Assembly (NCBI RefSeq): GCF_015221875.1
Contig: NZ_JACYGY010000001.1
Coordinates: 1,550,001-1,614,000 of the forward strand
From: Dyadobacter subterraneus
Lineage (GTDB): Bacteria; Bacteroidota; Bacteroidia; Cytophagales; Spirosomataceae
Direction of reading: 5' to 3'
DNA length: 64,000 nucleotides
How positions within the stretch are numbered: position 1 is the stretch's first letter; every line of letters starts with the position of its first letter. Shown in pieces: positions 1-8,098 of this stretch. The position numbers and the translations under genes are program-made. Under the pieces are notes generated by a model that was not told where the DNA came from, did no database searches, and was given only the letters and a program-made list of their open reading frames with translations.

Positions 1-445
1 ATTTGTCGCCCTTTTCCCAGTGAGTTGTTACATTTTTATTGCTTAAAAGTCCGGCTTTTGCCAAGGCAAATGTACCCACACAAATAGAACCGATTCGACG
101 GACTTTCGGATATATCTGTGAAAGCCATTGATACAAATCCGATCTCTCAATGACAGGATTATTAAAAGTGTATCCCGCAACGAGCAGTGTATCAATAGGT
201 TGATTGATATCTTCGATTTTAAGCGGACAACTCACCGCAATTCCGGATCTTGTTACGACTTCATTGGAACGGTCGGCGGCGACTACAATGACTTTATAAG
301 CGTTTTCAATGCCAACCTTTTCATGAAGAACTTTGGATGCCTGATAAAACACATCGCCCGGACCTGCAATTTCGAGTAATGGCAGGTTCGGGAATGCGAC
401 GATTACAACAAGTTTTGAGTGCTTCGTTACTTGCAATTCATTCAC
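1..445 (-). CDS. GlxA-family transcriptional regulator, DJ-1/PfpI-like N-terminal domain (3' end outside window)
   Basis: The frame reads leftwards from 445 and runs off the window, leaving 148 codons. The visible part is a DJ-1/PfpI (class I amidotransferase-like) domain: VVIVAFPNLPLLEIAGPGDV, then AYKVIVVAADRS, then the nucleophile-elbow segment GSICVGTFALAKAGLL followed by TTHW. That order is typical of the N-terminal half of GlxA-type AraC regulators, whose C-terminal helix-turn-helix would lie outside. The start is a GTG (443-445) that directly follows the gapA TAA stop (446-448) with no base between. The same frame is closed upstream by that stop, so the next initiator would be well inside the domain. 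Co-transcription with gapA is likely. The DNA-binding half is inferred, and a stand-alone DJ-1 protein is possible. Confidence 0.8.
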   Translation of the reverse strand, partial: MNELQVTKHSKLVVIVAFPNLPLLEIAGPGDVFYQASKVLHEKVGIENAYKVIVVAADRSNEVVTRSGIAVSCPLKIEDINQPIDTLLVAGYTFNNPVIERSDLYQWLSQIYPKVRRIGSICVGTFALAKAGLLSNKNVTTHWEKGDK

Positions 446-1441
446 TTATTTTGTAGTATTTATGAGTTCGGAGACAAGTTCGGAAATCCGGTTTGAAATT
501 CCGACTTCATTGTCGTACCAGGCAACCACCTTCACAATTTTTCCAATACTTCTTGTCAGCGTTCCGTCGACAATGGATGAGTGCGTATTACCTAAAATGT
601 CAACCGACACAAATTGTTCTTCTGTATATTCAAGCACGCCATTCAGCTCATTGGACGCATATTTTTTCAATACTTCATTAATATCATCAGCCGAAACCTC
701 AGTCGACAAATTCAGAGAAAGATCGACAATTGAACCATCCACCACAGGAACCCGGTAAGAAAATCCATCCAGTTTGCCTTTTAAACCTGTCAAAACATCA
801 CCAATCGCTTTTGCTGCACCAGTTGTGGTTGGTATAATGGATTGACTCGCAGCTCTGGCTCTTCTTAAATCCCGGTGAGGCGCATCCTGCAAAACCTGAT
901 CGGCGGTGAAAGCATGAACCGTACTCATATAACCGGATTCAATTCCGAATTCCTTATCAAGTACATGAAGAACAGGGGCAATCGCGTTGGTTGTACAGGA
1001 AGCCGTTGAATAAATATCATCATCGGCGGTAATAATGTCATTGTTAACACCGCTCACAATCGTTTTGACACCACCGGTTGCAGGAGCTGTAATCAGTACC
1101 TTTTTTGCACCGGCGTTAATATGCGACTGTGCATGTTTACGATCTGTAAACCGGCCCGTCGATTCAATAACAACATCAATATCAAGATTTTTCCAGGGAA
1201 GTTTTTCAGGATCTTTTTCACTTAAAAGAACAATATCCTTTCCGTTTACTTTGATATGAGTACCGTCTTCCGAAACCTGGCCTGGAAAGTGGCCATGTGA
1301 GGAATCGTATTTAAGTAGGTGTGTAAGCGTTTTTATATCAGTCAAATCGTTGATCGCTACAACTTCAACATTTTCCTTATTTTGTAATGCACGTAAAGTC
1401 ATACGTCCAATTCTTCCGAAACCATTGATTGCAATTTTCAT
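446..1441 (-). CDS. gapA: glyceraldehyde-3-phosphate dehydrogenase, type I
   Basis: Cytoplasmic glycolytic enzyme oxidising glyceraldehyde-3-phosphate to 1,3-bisphosphoglycerate with NAD. The 331-residue product starts at the ATG at 1441, which gives the canonical MKIAINGFGRIGR Rossmann start; the longer open frame upstream to 1543 is not needed. The dinucleotide-binding glycines are at residues 7-12, and the ND pair at 31-32 suits NAD. The active-site signature TASCTTNAIAP places the catalytic cysteine at residue 149, the textbook position. The substrate-site block TTTGAAKAIG and the C-terminal WYDNEVGISNR are intact. Length is normal for the family. The stop codon abuts the GTG start of the next gene. 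A TATATTTG -7 box lies 55 bases upstream of the start. Confidence 0.97.
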   Translation of the reverse strand: MKIAINGFGRIGRMTLRALQNKENVEVVAINDLTDIKTLTHLLKYDSSHGHFPGQVSEDGTHIKVNGKDIVLLSEKDPEKLPWKNLDIDVVIESTGRFTDRKHAQSHINAGAKKVLITAPATGGVKTIVSGVNNDIITADDDIYSTASCTTNAIAPVLHVLDKEFGIESGYMSTVHAFTADQVLQDAPHRDLRRARAASQSIIPTTTGAAKAIGDVLTGLKGKLDGFSYRVPVVDGSIVDLSLNLSTEVSADDINEVLKKYASNELNGVLEYTEEQFVSVDILGNTHSSIVDGTLTRSIGKIVKVVAWYDNEVGISNRISELVSELINTTK

Positions 1442-1495
1442 ATTCTTAGCTTTTTTGTTACCAAAATTGGTTCTGTTTAGAACCTGATTACGTAA

Positions 1496-1503
1496 CAAAT
1501 ATA
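1496..1503 (-). promoter_or_regulatory. putative -7 promoter box for gapA
   Basis: On the minus strand the sequence is TATATTTG, an exact match to the Bacteroidota -7 consensus TAnnTTTG, 55 bases before the gapA ATG. No TTTG sits at the usual 19-21 base distance upstream, so only half of the promoter is supported. Confidence 0.4.
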
Positions 1504-1659
1504 GCTGATTGTCTCCTTGTCTGAAATGACAAAAAATATACAAATTCTGCCAAACCGGGTTGAAATAATTTTATAACTGGCACAGGTAATTTTGCTCGAA
1601 TTTTCGAAATTGTTAGTAGGAATAAATCTGAAATATTTTTGAAAGGTATGAAAGAGATT

Positions 1660-2049
1660 TTATTCTCCAATATTGTCAAGTACACCTGCAAGCTTGAAAG
1701 GTGTTAATGGTTTGGGGAGAAATCCCTTAACGGAAGCGTACTTTTTGGCCATTGCTATATCTTCCGGATCCTGTGATGAGCTGGATATATAGATTACAGG
1801 ATGGTAATTGCTTATTTCAAGATCGTTTAACATATCCAGAAAATCCCACCCGTTCGCCACTGGCATGTTAATGTCAAGTAGGATAAATTCTGGAAGAGAT
1901 AAAGGACTCAGCCGGTTTTGCTTCATAAAATCAATTGCTTCCAGCCCATTTTTGAAATGCGAAATTTCAGAATCAGGCACAACTTTCTGAATCAGCTTTT
2001 GAGCAAGAAAGCTACAAATCCATTCATCATCAATAATGCCTAATTTCAT
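1660..2049 (-). CDS. single-domain response regulator (CheY-like)
   Basis: A stand-alone receiver domain of 129 residues with no output domain. It begins MKLGIIDDEW, supplying the acidic pair (D7, D8). The phospho-acceptor is D59 in FILLDINMP, the conserved hydroxyl is S89 or S90 in IYISSS, and the conserved lysine is K113 in FLPKPL. The ATG at 2049 is chosen because the receiver fold starts there; the 16 extra codons upstream look like non-coding sequence. Such proteins relay phosphate or act by protein contact. No histidine kinase is adjacent, so its partner is unknown. It may pair with an orphan hybrid kinase elsewhere. Confidence 0.88.
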   Translation of the reverse strand: MKLGIIDDEWICSFLAQKLIQKVVPDSEISHFKNGLEAIDFMKQNRLSPLSLPEFILLDINMPVANGWDFLDMLNDLEISNYHPVIYISSSSQDPEDIAMAKKYASVKGFLPKPLTPFKLAGVLDNIGE

Positions 2050-2240
2050 AATAACATTTAAGGTAACGTAACCGGTTGAGTGAATTAGTAAATACAAAAA
2101 CCATGCCTAATATACGTTTCTCAGATTGAAAAATGATATATGTTTAAAGTTATAATAATATATCAAGATTTCATTTTATTAAACTAGTTTAATTTTATTC
2201 AGATTTCCATTCTGTTGTTTTGTATATCACGAAAAATCAA

Positions 2241-2615
2241 ATGGATATGATAACATCAGTTGAAGAAATGATAAGCCAATATATGAATGCATGGAATGGC
2301 ACGGGGATCGAGGAATACCAAAGAGAATTCGCTAAATGTTGGGCAGTAGATGGTGCCTATACCGATCCGAACTTTGATAACATTAACGGTGTAGATGGAA
2401 TTGCAGGACTGGCGCACAAATCGCTTGAAACTTTTCCTGTCAGGACTTTTTCTGAACTGACGGTTCCGGACTATCACCATAACGTAGGCCGCTACACCTG
2501 GAAGGTAGAATTACCCGGAGAAACTCGGGAAGGGTTTGATTATTTTGAGTTTAACGAAAGCTACCAGATCACACGAATTGTCAGCTTTTTTGGTCCTTTA
2601 ACCAATATTGGCTAG
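2241..2615 (+). CDS. NTF2-like / SnoaL-like domain protein
   Basis: A 124-residue protein resembling the NTF2-like (SnoaL, DUF4440) alpha+beta cone fold: an N-terminal helix with VEEMISQYMNAWN, then WAVDGAYTDPNF, the residues usually lining the pocket mouth, then paired strands ending YQITRIVSFFG. Proteins of this fold act as isomerases, hydratases or small-ligand binders. No catalytic residue can be assigned here. A TTG at 2220 opens the frame earlier, but the ATG at 2241 fits the family start. The next gene follows after 47 bases on the same strand and encodes a Crp/Fnr regulator, which may control it. Confidence 0.75.
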   Translation: MDMITSVEEMISQYMNAWNGTGIEEYQREFAKCWAVDGAYTDPNFDNINGVDGIAGLAHKSLETFPVRTFSELTVPDYHHNVGRYTWKVELPGETREGFDYFEFNESYQITRIVSFFGPLTNIG

Positions 2616-2649
2616 TCGGAATTGAGCCATAAATCTTATCTTTACCTTC

Positions 2650-2654
2650 GGAGG
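2650..2654 (+). promoter_or_regulatory. GGAGG ribosome-binding site
   Basis: GGAGG lies 8 bases before the ATG at 2663. Clear Shine-Dalgarno sites are uncommon in Bacteroidota, so this one is notable and supports the chosen start of the Crp/Fnr gene. Confidence 0.5.
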
Positions 2655-2662
2655 AAAAAAAT

Positions 2663-3244
2663 ATGTATGAGCTCATTTTTGCCAATTTTGCCATGCACAT
2701 AACATTGAGCATGGAAGAAATCGAAGAGATTAAGTTGAAATTGGAATATAAAATAGTGAAGAAAAATGAGCTGCTGCTGAAATCCGGAGAAGTTTGCAGG
2801 AATTTCTATTTTGTAAACCAGGGTTGCCTGCGGATCTTCAATACTGACGAAAAAGGCGAAGAACATAATTTGTTGTTTTTGCCTGAAAATTGGTGGGCAG
2901 TGGATATGACCAGTTTTTCAGAACAAAAGCCTGCTTTCTATACCATAAGTTCGTTGGAGAAAACAGAGCTATTTTATCTTAATTACAACGTGCTTGAAGA
3001 GCTTTACCAGACAGTTCCCAAACTGGAACGTTTCTTTCGGATCATGATCCAGAATGGTTTTAGTTTATATCAGCAACGAATTATATCGAATTTGTCAATG
3101 CCGGCGGAAGAGCGCTATCAGTTATTTCAAAACCAATATCCAAAACTGGAACAACGTATCGCCCAAAAACATATCGCATCTTATCTGGGAATTACGCCGG
3201 TATTTTTAAGTATGATGCGAAAAAAATATCAAAGAGCCCGGTAG
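2663..3244 (+). CDS. Crp/Fnr-family transcriptional regulator
   Basis: A 193-residue protein with a cyclic-nucleotide-binding-like beta roll at about residues 20-115 (LLLKSGEVCRNFYFVNQGCL, then FLPENWWAVDMTSF) and a C-terminal winged-helix segment at about 155-190 (RIAQKHIASYLGITPVFLSM, then RKKY). This is the compact Crp/Fnr architecture common in Bacteroidota. There is no cysteine cluster for an Fe-S centre, so it is not a classical FNR. The phosphate-binding arginine of true cAMP receptors is not obvious, and the ligand is unknown. It lies just downstream of the NTF2-like gene and converges on the outer-membrane receptor gene. Confidence 0.88.
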   Translation: MYELIFANFAMHITLSMEEIEEIKLKLEYKIVKKNELLLKSGEVCRNFYFVNQGCLRIFNTDEKGEEHNLLFLPENWWAVDMTSFSEQKPAFYTISSLEKTELFYLNYNVLEELYQTVPKLERFFRIMIQNGFSLYQQRIISNLSMPAEERYQLFQNQYPKLEQRIAQKHIASYLGITPVFLSMMRKKYQRAR

Positions 3245-3245
3245 T

Positions 3246-3269
3246 CATGAAATATGTTGCTATTTCATG
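3246..3269 (+). terminator. possible terminator hairpin after the Crp/Fnr gene
   Basis: A perfect 9-bp inverted repeat, CATGAAATA / TATTTCATG, with a 6-base loop starts 1 base after the stop codon, between two convergent genes. The following T-tract is weak and distant, so it could also be an mRNA-stabilising hairpin. Confidence 0.4.
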
Positions 3270-3302
3270 GCAGCCAAACTCTTTAACAATCTTTTTTAAA
3301 AC

Positions 3303-5705
3303 TCAGTTTGCTCTTCTTTTTTCTTCCTCACTCGCTGTTGTTCTTTTACGTGCGGCGGCCAGGTTTTTTCCCAATTTGTAAGAGAAACTTACCGTGAAAG
3401 TGCGCGTGTCATTTTTTTGATAGATACCATTATTTTGTCCCTGGTTATTGATTATAATTCGGTAAGGATTGCCCAGAAGAATATCTGATGCACTCAGCCG
3501 GATTGTTCCCTGTTTATTAAAAACCGGTTTGCTGATTCCGATACTTAAATCGTAAGTTCTGGCAAGTTTCAGCGTTCCCTGTTGCACGGCGCTGTTATAC
3601 CAGGCGCTCATTTCCGCTTTTAATCCGTTGTTGTTGTCAATGGTGAAGGCATGATCAGTTCTTAGATAAAAATAAAACTGCTTGTCGCTGTATGTATTTC
3701 CAGGCTGATTGGAGCTTTGATTTCTAAAATATCCTTGTGCGGTATTATTAATTTCCCACCAGGAAGCGGCATGATGAATAGACGAAAATTCAATACCAAT
3801 ATCTCTGATACTTCCAATGTTTTGCTGGGTATCGTAGAAAGTTTTAGTATCATTATTCTGGACGGTAACGTTGCTGGCCATATCCTTTGTCGTCGTGTAG
3901 ACGGCCGAGAAAGTATAATTTTGATGAAGTGTGTATCTGATTTGGAGATTGTTAATGATAGCAGGTCTCAAAAATGGATTTCCACTTTGGTAGTTGTATG
4001 GGCTCGAATAATTTTTCGCCGGATTCAGTTGTCTGTAATCCGGACGCTCAATTCTTTTGGAATAAGCAAAACCAAACTCGCTGTTTTCAGAGGCTTTGTA
4101 GGTTACAAATGCCGTTGGGAAAATGCGCAGGTATTTTTTCACGTTGATAGAATCCAGAGAATGCGAAAATCCTTTCGTGCGTGTATATTCTGCACGTAAG
4201 CCACCTTTAAAATTCCATTTACTTGAAACGCCTGCCAAGCTGGTATAAGCTGCCGCGGTATTTTCAGTATATTGAAATCTGTCACTTCTGGTCGGATCCA
4301 AAACGGGCACAACATCTGGTGTGTTGTAAAAATCAAACTGGTTTTCACTGGTGATGCTGGTGTATTTCAAACCGGACTCCATCGTCAGTATTTTGCCAAG
4401 CGAATAACCATAATCGACTTTACCAGACCAGATATCTATTTTTTGGATGGAAGGAGAGGAAGTTTGATACGGAGCAAATGCTAAACTTTCATCCGGCAAA
4501 ATCATTGAATTTTTCAGGTTCTGCACATTATCTTTTGAAAATGGAGCATAGTCCAGATCGATATTCAGGCTTCTACCCGGTCCGCCGCCACGGGCGCTAT
4601 CCAGTTTAATCTTATAATTCAGATTGAAACTATATTGATTTGCATGTCCACGGTTGGTACTCAATGTATTTAAAACAGAATCGGCCTTTGGTTTATGATT
4701 GTTATAAATGTCGGTAATGGCCGTACCATATCCGGCATTTGCAGTATTATTACCGGTAATAAGCACACCAACAACCTGATTTTCCGTTAGATTATAATCA
4801 GCTCCGGCGGTATAATTATTGATTTTGCTTTTGACTACAGTGACCTTGTTCAGGTCCCAGTAAGCAGAAGAGGTCGGTGTCTGGTAATTCGTATAAAAGT
4901 TGATGTCGCGCTGAATACTACGGTCGGAGTAGCCGTAACTTCCAAAAATGTTCAACTTGTTTTTGCGATAGTTGAAAACCCCGTTACTGGTATACCTGTT
5001 CATTTGTCCGCGTGTATAACCACCGCTCAAACTGGCGTTGAAACCATCCATTGTCGCCTTTTTTGATATAATATTAATCACCGCACCACCCTGAGCTTCG
5101 TATTTTGACGACGGGTTTGGCATCACTTCTATTTTGGCAATATTATCAGACGGAATACTTTGCAGATAAGCAGAGAGATCATCGCCCGACAAACGTACAG
5201 GTTTTCCATCCATATAAACGGTGACTTTTTTATTGTTCGCTTTTACGCCGCCGTCATTGCCAGTCTGTACGCCTGGTGCTCTGCTTAATGCATCCCAGGC
5301 TGTGCCGCCGCTGGCAAGAATACTATTTGCAACATTAAAGACAACTCTGTCTATTTGTCGTTCAATCGTTGGTTTTTTAAAAACAATAGAAACTTCGTTC
5401 AGTTGAAGATCATCATTTAATAAGGTAATATTGAGACTATCCTTTGGCATATTGAATACACGCAAAACAGATTTATAGCCAATCAGCGAAACCGCAAGTT
5501 CATAGGGCGACTGATTCAAATTTGTCAATGTAAATTTTCCAGCCTCAGTCAACTGACTGGTTAACACCTGTCCGTTTTGGGAAAGTGTTACTGTGGCAAA
5601 ATCAAGTGGTTGGCCTTTTTCATCACTGACAATTCCGGTCAGATTTTGCTGTGCAAATAGTTGAAAAGAAAGCAGCAGGAGTAAAATGTTAAGTATCGTT
5701 TTCAT
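3303..5705 (-). CDS. outer-membrane beta-barrel receptor with carboxypeptidase-regulatory-like and plug domains
   Basis: An 800-residue outer-membrane protein. Residues 1-19 form a signal peptide (MKTILNILLLLLSFQLFAQQ). Residues 20-100 form a CarboxypepD_reg-like beta sandwich (GIVSDEKGQPLDFATVTL). Residues about 120-215 resemble a TonB plug (LSRAPGVQTGNDGGVKANNK, VTVYMDGKPV, GGAVINIISKK). The remainder is a long barrel of the outer membrane beta-barrel family (OMP_b-brl_3). No canonical TonB box or SusC signature is visible, and there is no SusD partner. Ligand uptake or sensing is inferred. The gene is divergent from a kinase/regulator pair, and the shared 126-base region carries a -7 box and direct repeats. 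Control by that pair is therefore likely. Confidence 0.88.
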   Translation of the reverse strand: MKTILNILLLLLSFQLFAQQNLTGIVSDEKGQPLDFATVTLSQNGQVLTSQLTEAGKFTLTNLNQSPYELAVSLIGYKSVLRVFNMPKDSLNITLLNDDLQLNEVSIVFKKPTIERQIDRVVFNVANSILASGGTAWDALSRAPGVQTGNDGGVKANNKKVTVYMDGKPVRLSGDDLSAYLQSIPSDNIAKIEVMPNPSSKYEAQGGAVINIISKKATMDGFNASLSGGYTRGQMNRYTSNGVFNYRKNKLNIFGSYGYSDRSIQRDINFYTNYQTPTSSAYWDLNKVTVVKSKINNYTAGADYNLTENQVVGVLITGNNTANAGYGTAITDIYNNHKPKADSVLNTLSTNRGHANQYSFNLNYKIKLDSARGGGPGRSLNIDLDYAPFSKDNVQNLKNSMILPDESLAFAPYQTSSPSIQKIDIWSGKVDYGYSLGKILTMESGLKYTSITSENQFDFYNTPDVVPVLDPTRSDRFQYTENTAAAYTSLAGVSSKWNFKGGLRAEYTRTKGFSHSLDSINVKKYLRIFPTAFVTYKASENSEFGFAYSKRIERPDYRQLNPAKNYSSPYNYQSGNPFLRPAIINNLQIRYTLHQNYTFSAVYTTTKDMASNVTVQNNDTKTFYDTQQNIGSIRDIGIEFSSIHHAASWWEINNTAQGYFRNQSSNQPGNTYSDKQFYFYLRTDHAFTIDNNNGLKAEMSAWYNSAVQQGTLKLARTYDLSIGISKPVFNKQGTIRLSASDILLGNPYRIIINNQGQNNGIYQKNDTRTFTVSFSYKLGKNLAAARKRTTASEEEKRRAN

Positions 5706-5725
5706 GTCTATTTTTGATTACGACA

Positions 5726-5733
5726 CAAACCTA
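5726..5733 (-). promoter_or_regulatory. putative -7 box for the outer-membrane receptor gene
   Basis: Read on the minus strand this is TAGGTTTG, matching TAnnTTTG, 21 bases before the ATG at 5705. No TTTG is present at the -33 position. Instead the GTTAA repeat array begins 23 bases upstream, which would suit an activator-dependent promoter. Confidence 0.4.
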
Positions 5734-5755
5734 CTTCGCTGCTTCCTAAACGGGG

Positions 5756-5780
5756 GTTAAGTTCAGTTAAATAGAGTTAA
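5756..5780. promoter_or_regulatory. triple GTTAA direct repeat, putative OmpR-type regulator site
   Basis: GTTAA occurs at 5756-5760, 5766-5770 and 5776-5780, an exact 10-bp period equal to one helical turn. OmpR/PhoB-type regulators typically bind head-to-tail direct repeats with a 10-11 bp period. The array lies between the receptor gene and the kinase/regulator operon, next to the receptor -7 box. The binding partner is inferred from the neighbouring OmpR-type gene. Confidence 0.5.
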
Positions 5781-5831
5781 ATCGTTATCTTGACAGGATG
5801 GTAGAAGATAAATTATCAGCAACTTCACAGC

Positions 5832-7286
5832 ATGAAATGGTTTAAATCAAAATATACATATGTGCTGATCGTGCTTTCGCTGCTTCTGAGCGGCGGGTTG
5901 CAGATCGTATGGCTGCAGCAACTTTTTTTTGCGCAGCAGAAACAGCTGAAAGAAGAGATAGAGCATTTTGTAAGCTCAACCGCTCAGACAAATATGTATT
6001 ACAGCATTACTTCCTTTGAAAACCCGGGAAATGTTCGGCAGATTAAACAGCTCTTTTTGTCTCCGCAATGGGAGCAGCTTCGCCGGGCATTTGATAATAT
6101 GAAAATGGATAACCTGAGTTCCACAGCCAGCATCACCATTGAGGATGACAGTACTTCGGTAAGTATGCATTTCAGTATGAAAGACAATGTGGTCAAAAGG
6201 AAGCGGAGGCGACCTGTGGTTAAGAATACAGGAAAAACTCCGGAAGAGCTGCGAATAAGTGACAGTTTATCACTTGTGATTATGAAACAAAAGGTTGAGA
6301 AAGGGCTCAGGAAAATAGGAATCACGTCGCCCCTTTACGACAATATTTATGTTTACGACAGTAATGAAGTATTTAAAAGCAACGTCCCAAAACAATTACG
6401 TCCGGATTTTGTCAGTAGCAAATATCTGTATAACATACAAAATATATACAGATATCAATTAGTATTACCTTCCGTTGACAATGTAGTCTGGTACAGGATG
6501 CGGTATTATCTGGCTTCATCTTTACTCATGATTTTGCTGACTTGCACTGCGTTTTATTATATATTGAGACTGCTGCGAAAACAACAATTATACGCCGATG
6601 CGAAGGCAGATTTTACCAGCAACATGACCCACGAGTTTAAAACGCCTATTGCAACCGTTTCGCTTGCACTGGAATCAATCAAAAAATATAATCTGATCAA
6701 CAATCCGGAAACGCTGCAAAATTATCTGGATATCAGTCAGCATGAATTGAAAAGACTTGATTTGATGGTGGAAAAAGTATTGAATATCAGCAAAGGAAAT
6801 GAAACGGAACAACCGCTTAAACTGGAACTTTATGATGTGCAATCAGGCTTGCAGCAGGTAATTTCGTCGATGCAGCTGCAATTAATGAACAGTCATGCGA
6901 GTATCCAATTTGATGCCTCGGAAGAACCATGTTTTGTATTCGGGGATCCGGTTCATTTGACCAATATTTTTTATAATCTGATTGACAACGCGATTAAATA
7001 TTCAGGAAATGGTCTGGCGATGGAAATATGCTGCAAATGTAATGCGGACCATGTAACAATCAGTTTTAAAGATAATGGTCCCGGAATTGACAAAATTTAT
7101 CATGATAACATTTTTGAAAGGTTTTTCAGAATTCCGACAACGGGAGATATTCATGATATCAAAGGATCAGGACTTGGCCTTCATTATGTGAAACAAATGA
7201 TTGAAAAACACAGCGGAACGATTAAAATTAAAAGCGAAACCGGCAGCGGAGCCAATTTTATAATTACTTTACCAGCAGCATCATGA
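5832..7286 (+). CDS. sensor histidine kinase, membrane-bound
   Basis: A 484-residue two-transmembrane kinase. TM1 is at about 9-33 and TM2 at about 225-248. Between them lies a roughly 190-residue periplasmic sensor region with a basic stretch (KRKRRR) near residue 125. The dimerisation/phospho-acceptor box is SNMTHEFKTPIA with H267. Next come the N box FYNLIDNAIKYSG, G1 DNGPGID, the F box FERFFRIP and G2 GSGLGLHYVKQM, so all ATPase elements are intact. The stop overlaps the start of the regulator gene by 4 bases (ATGA), implying translational coupling. The divergent receptor gene suggests that it senses a periplasmic or envelope condition linked to that receptor; this is inference. Confidence 0.93.
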   Translation: MKWFKSKYTYVLIVLSLLLSGGLQIVWLQQLFFAQQKQLKEEIEHFVSSTAQTNMYYSITSFENPGNVRQIKQLFLSPQWEQLRRAFDNMKMDNLSSTASITIEDDSTSVSMHFSMKDNVVKRKRRRPVVKNTGKTPEELRISDSLSLVIMKQKVEKGLRKIGITSPLYDNIYVYDSNEVFKSNVPKQLRPDFVSSKYLYNIQNIYRYQLVLPSVDNVVWYRMRYYLASSLLMILLTCTAFYYILRLLRKQQLYADAKADFTSNMTHEFKTPIATVSLALESIKKYNLINNPETLQNYLDISQHELKRLDLMVEKVLNISKGNETEQPLKLELYDVQSGLQQVISSMQLQLMNSHASIQFDASEEPCFVFGDPVHLTNIFYNLIDNAIKYSGNGLAMEICCKCNADHVTISFKDNGPGIDKIYHDNIFERFFRIPTTGDIHDIKGSGLGLHYVKQMIEKHSGTIKIKSETGSGANFIITLPAAS

Positions 7287-7975
7287 GTTTTAAAGTATTA
7301 TATGTTGAGGATGAACCGTTTTTGTCCCGCATTGTCAGCGATGGATTAACGAGCAGTGGTTATACCGTTCACCTGGTTGCCGACGGAAATCTGGTAATGG
7401 ATGCTTACCAATCTTTTAAACCGGATATTTGCATTCTTGATATTATGCTGCCTTCAAAAGATGGTTACACCCTGGCAAAGGAACTCCGGGAAATCCAGCC
7501 GGATCTTCCTATCATCTTTTTATCCGCAAAAGTACTTACCGAAGATGTTGTAAAGGGCTTTAAATCAGGCGGAAACGATTATCTGAAAAAACCATTCGGT
7601 ATGGAGGAATTGCTGGTAAGGATGGAAGCTTTGCTTCACCGTTTTGGAAAAGAGGCAATCCGTCAAAACGCTCAAAACAGCAAGATTTATTCATTTGGAA
7701 ACTGTGAACTTGATACCGTTCAGCAGAAATTAAAAACATCATCCGGTGAGCATTCACTTTCTTTTAAAGAATCGGCATTGCTGGAGATGATGATCCTGAA
7801 AAAAAATGATGTGCTCGAACGGCAGGAAGCGTTGTTGAAAATCTGGGGTGATGATAGTTATTACAACACCAGAAGTATGGATGTTTTCATGACGCATATC
7901 CGGAAATTGCTAAAAGACGAGCCTGGAATCCAGATTATGAATTTGAGGAGTATAGGATATAAACTGATTTGTTAA
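7283..7975 (+). CDS. response regulator, OmpR/PhoB family
   Basis: A 230-residue transcription factor. The receiver domain (1-120) has acidic D10, E11 (VEDEP), phospho-acceptor D53 in CILDIMLP, S81 in FLSAK and K103 in YLKKPF. The C-terminal winged helix (about 135-229) has the family pattern LSFKESALLEMMILKKNDVL, then RSMDVFMTHIRKLL and RSIGYKL. The start overlaps the kinase stop by four bases. The GTTAA repeats with 10-bp period upstream of the operon are its most plausible site, which would give autoregulation and control of the divergent receptor gene. Confidence 0.94.
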   Translation: MSFKVLYVEDEPFLSRIVSDGLTSSGYTVHLVADGNLVMDAYQSFKPDICILDIMLPSKDGYTLAKELREIQPDLPIIFLSAKVLTEDVVKGFKSGGNDYLKKPFGMEELLVRMEALLHRFGKEAIRQNAQNSKIYSFGNCELDTVQQKLKTSSGEHSLSFKESALLEMMILKKNDVLERQEALLKIWGDDSYYNTRSMDVFMTHIRKLLKDEPGIQIMNLRSIGYKLIC

Positions 7976-8098
7976 TTTTAATATTTTATTTTAATCCTTC
8001 TCACCGATCGGACTATTTATTCGACTCATAGAGCTATTTTAAGTCTTGCTTTGCGCTGAAATTTGTGGAGTTAAATTTAATTTCAAACAAATCAGACA

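Noticed and set aside
3717..4199. 160-codon plus-strand frame antisense to the outer-membrane receptor
   Set aside because: It lies wholly within a well-supported 800-codon gene on the other strand and has no domain of its own.
8050..8098. TTTG followed by TAAATTTA upstream of the OYE gene as a promoter
   Set aside because: The -7 element lacks the final G and the spacer is 18 bases, so it does not rise above chance in this AT-rich gap.
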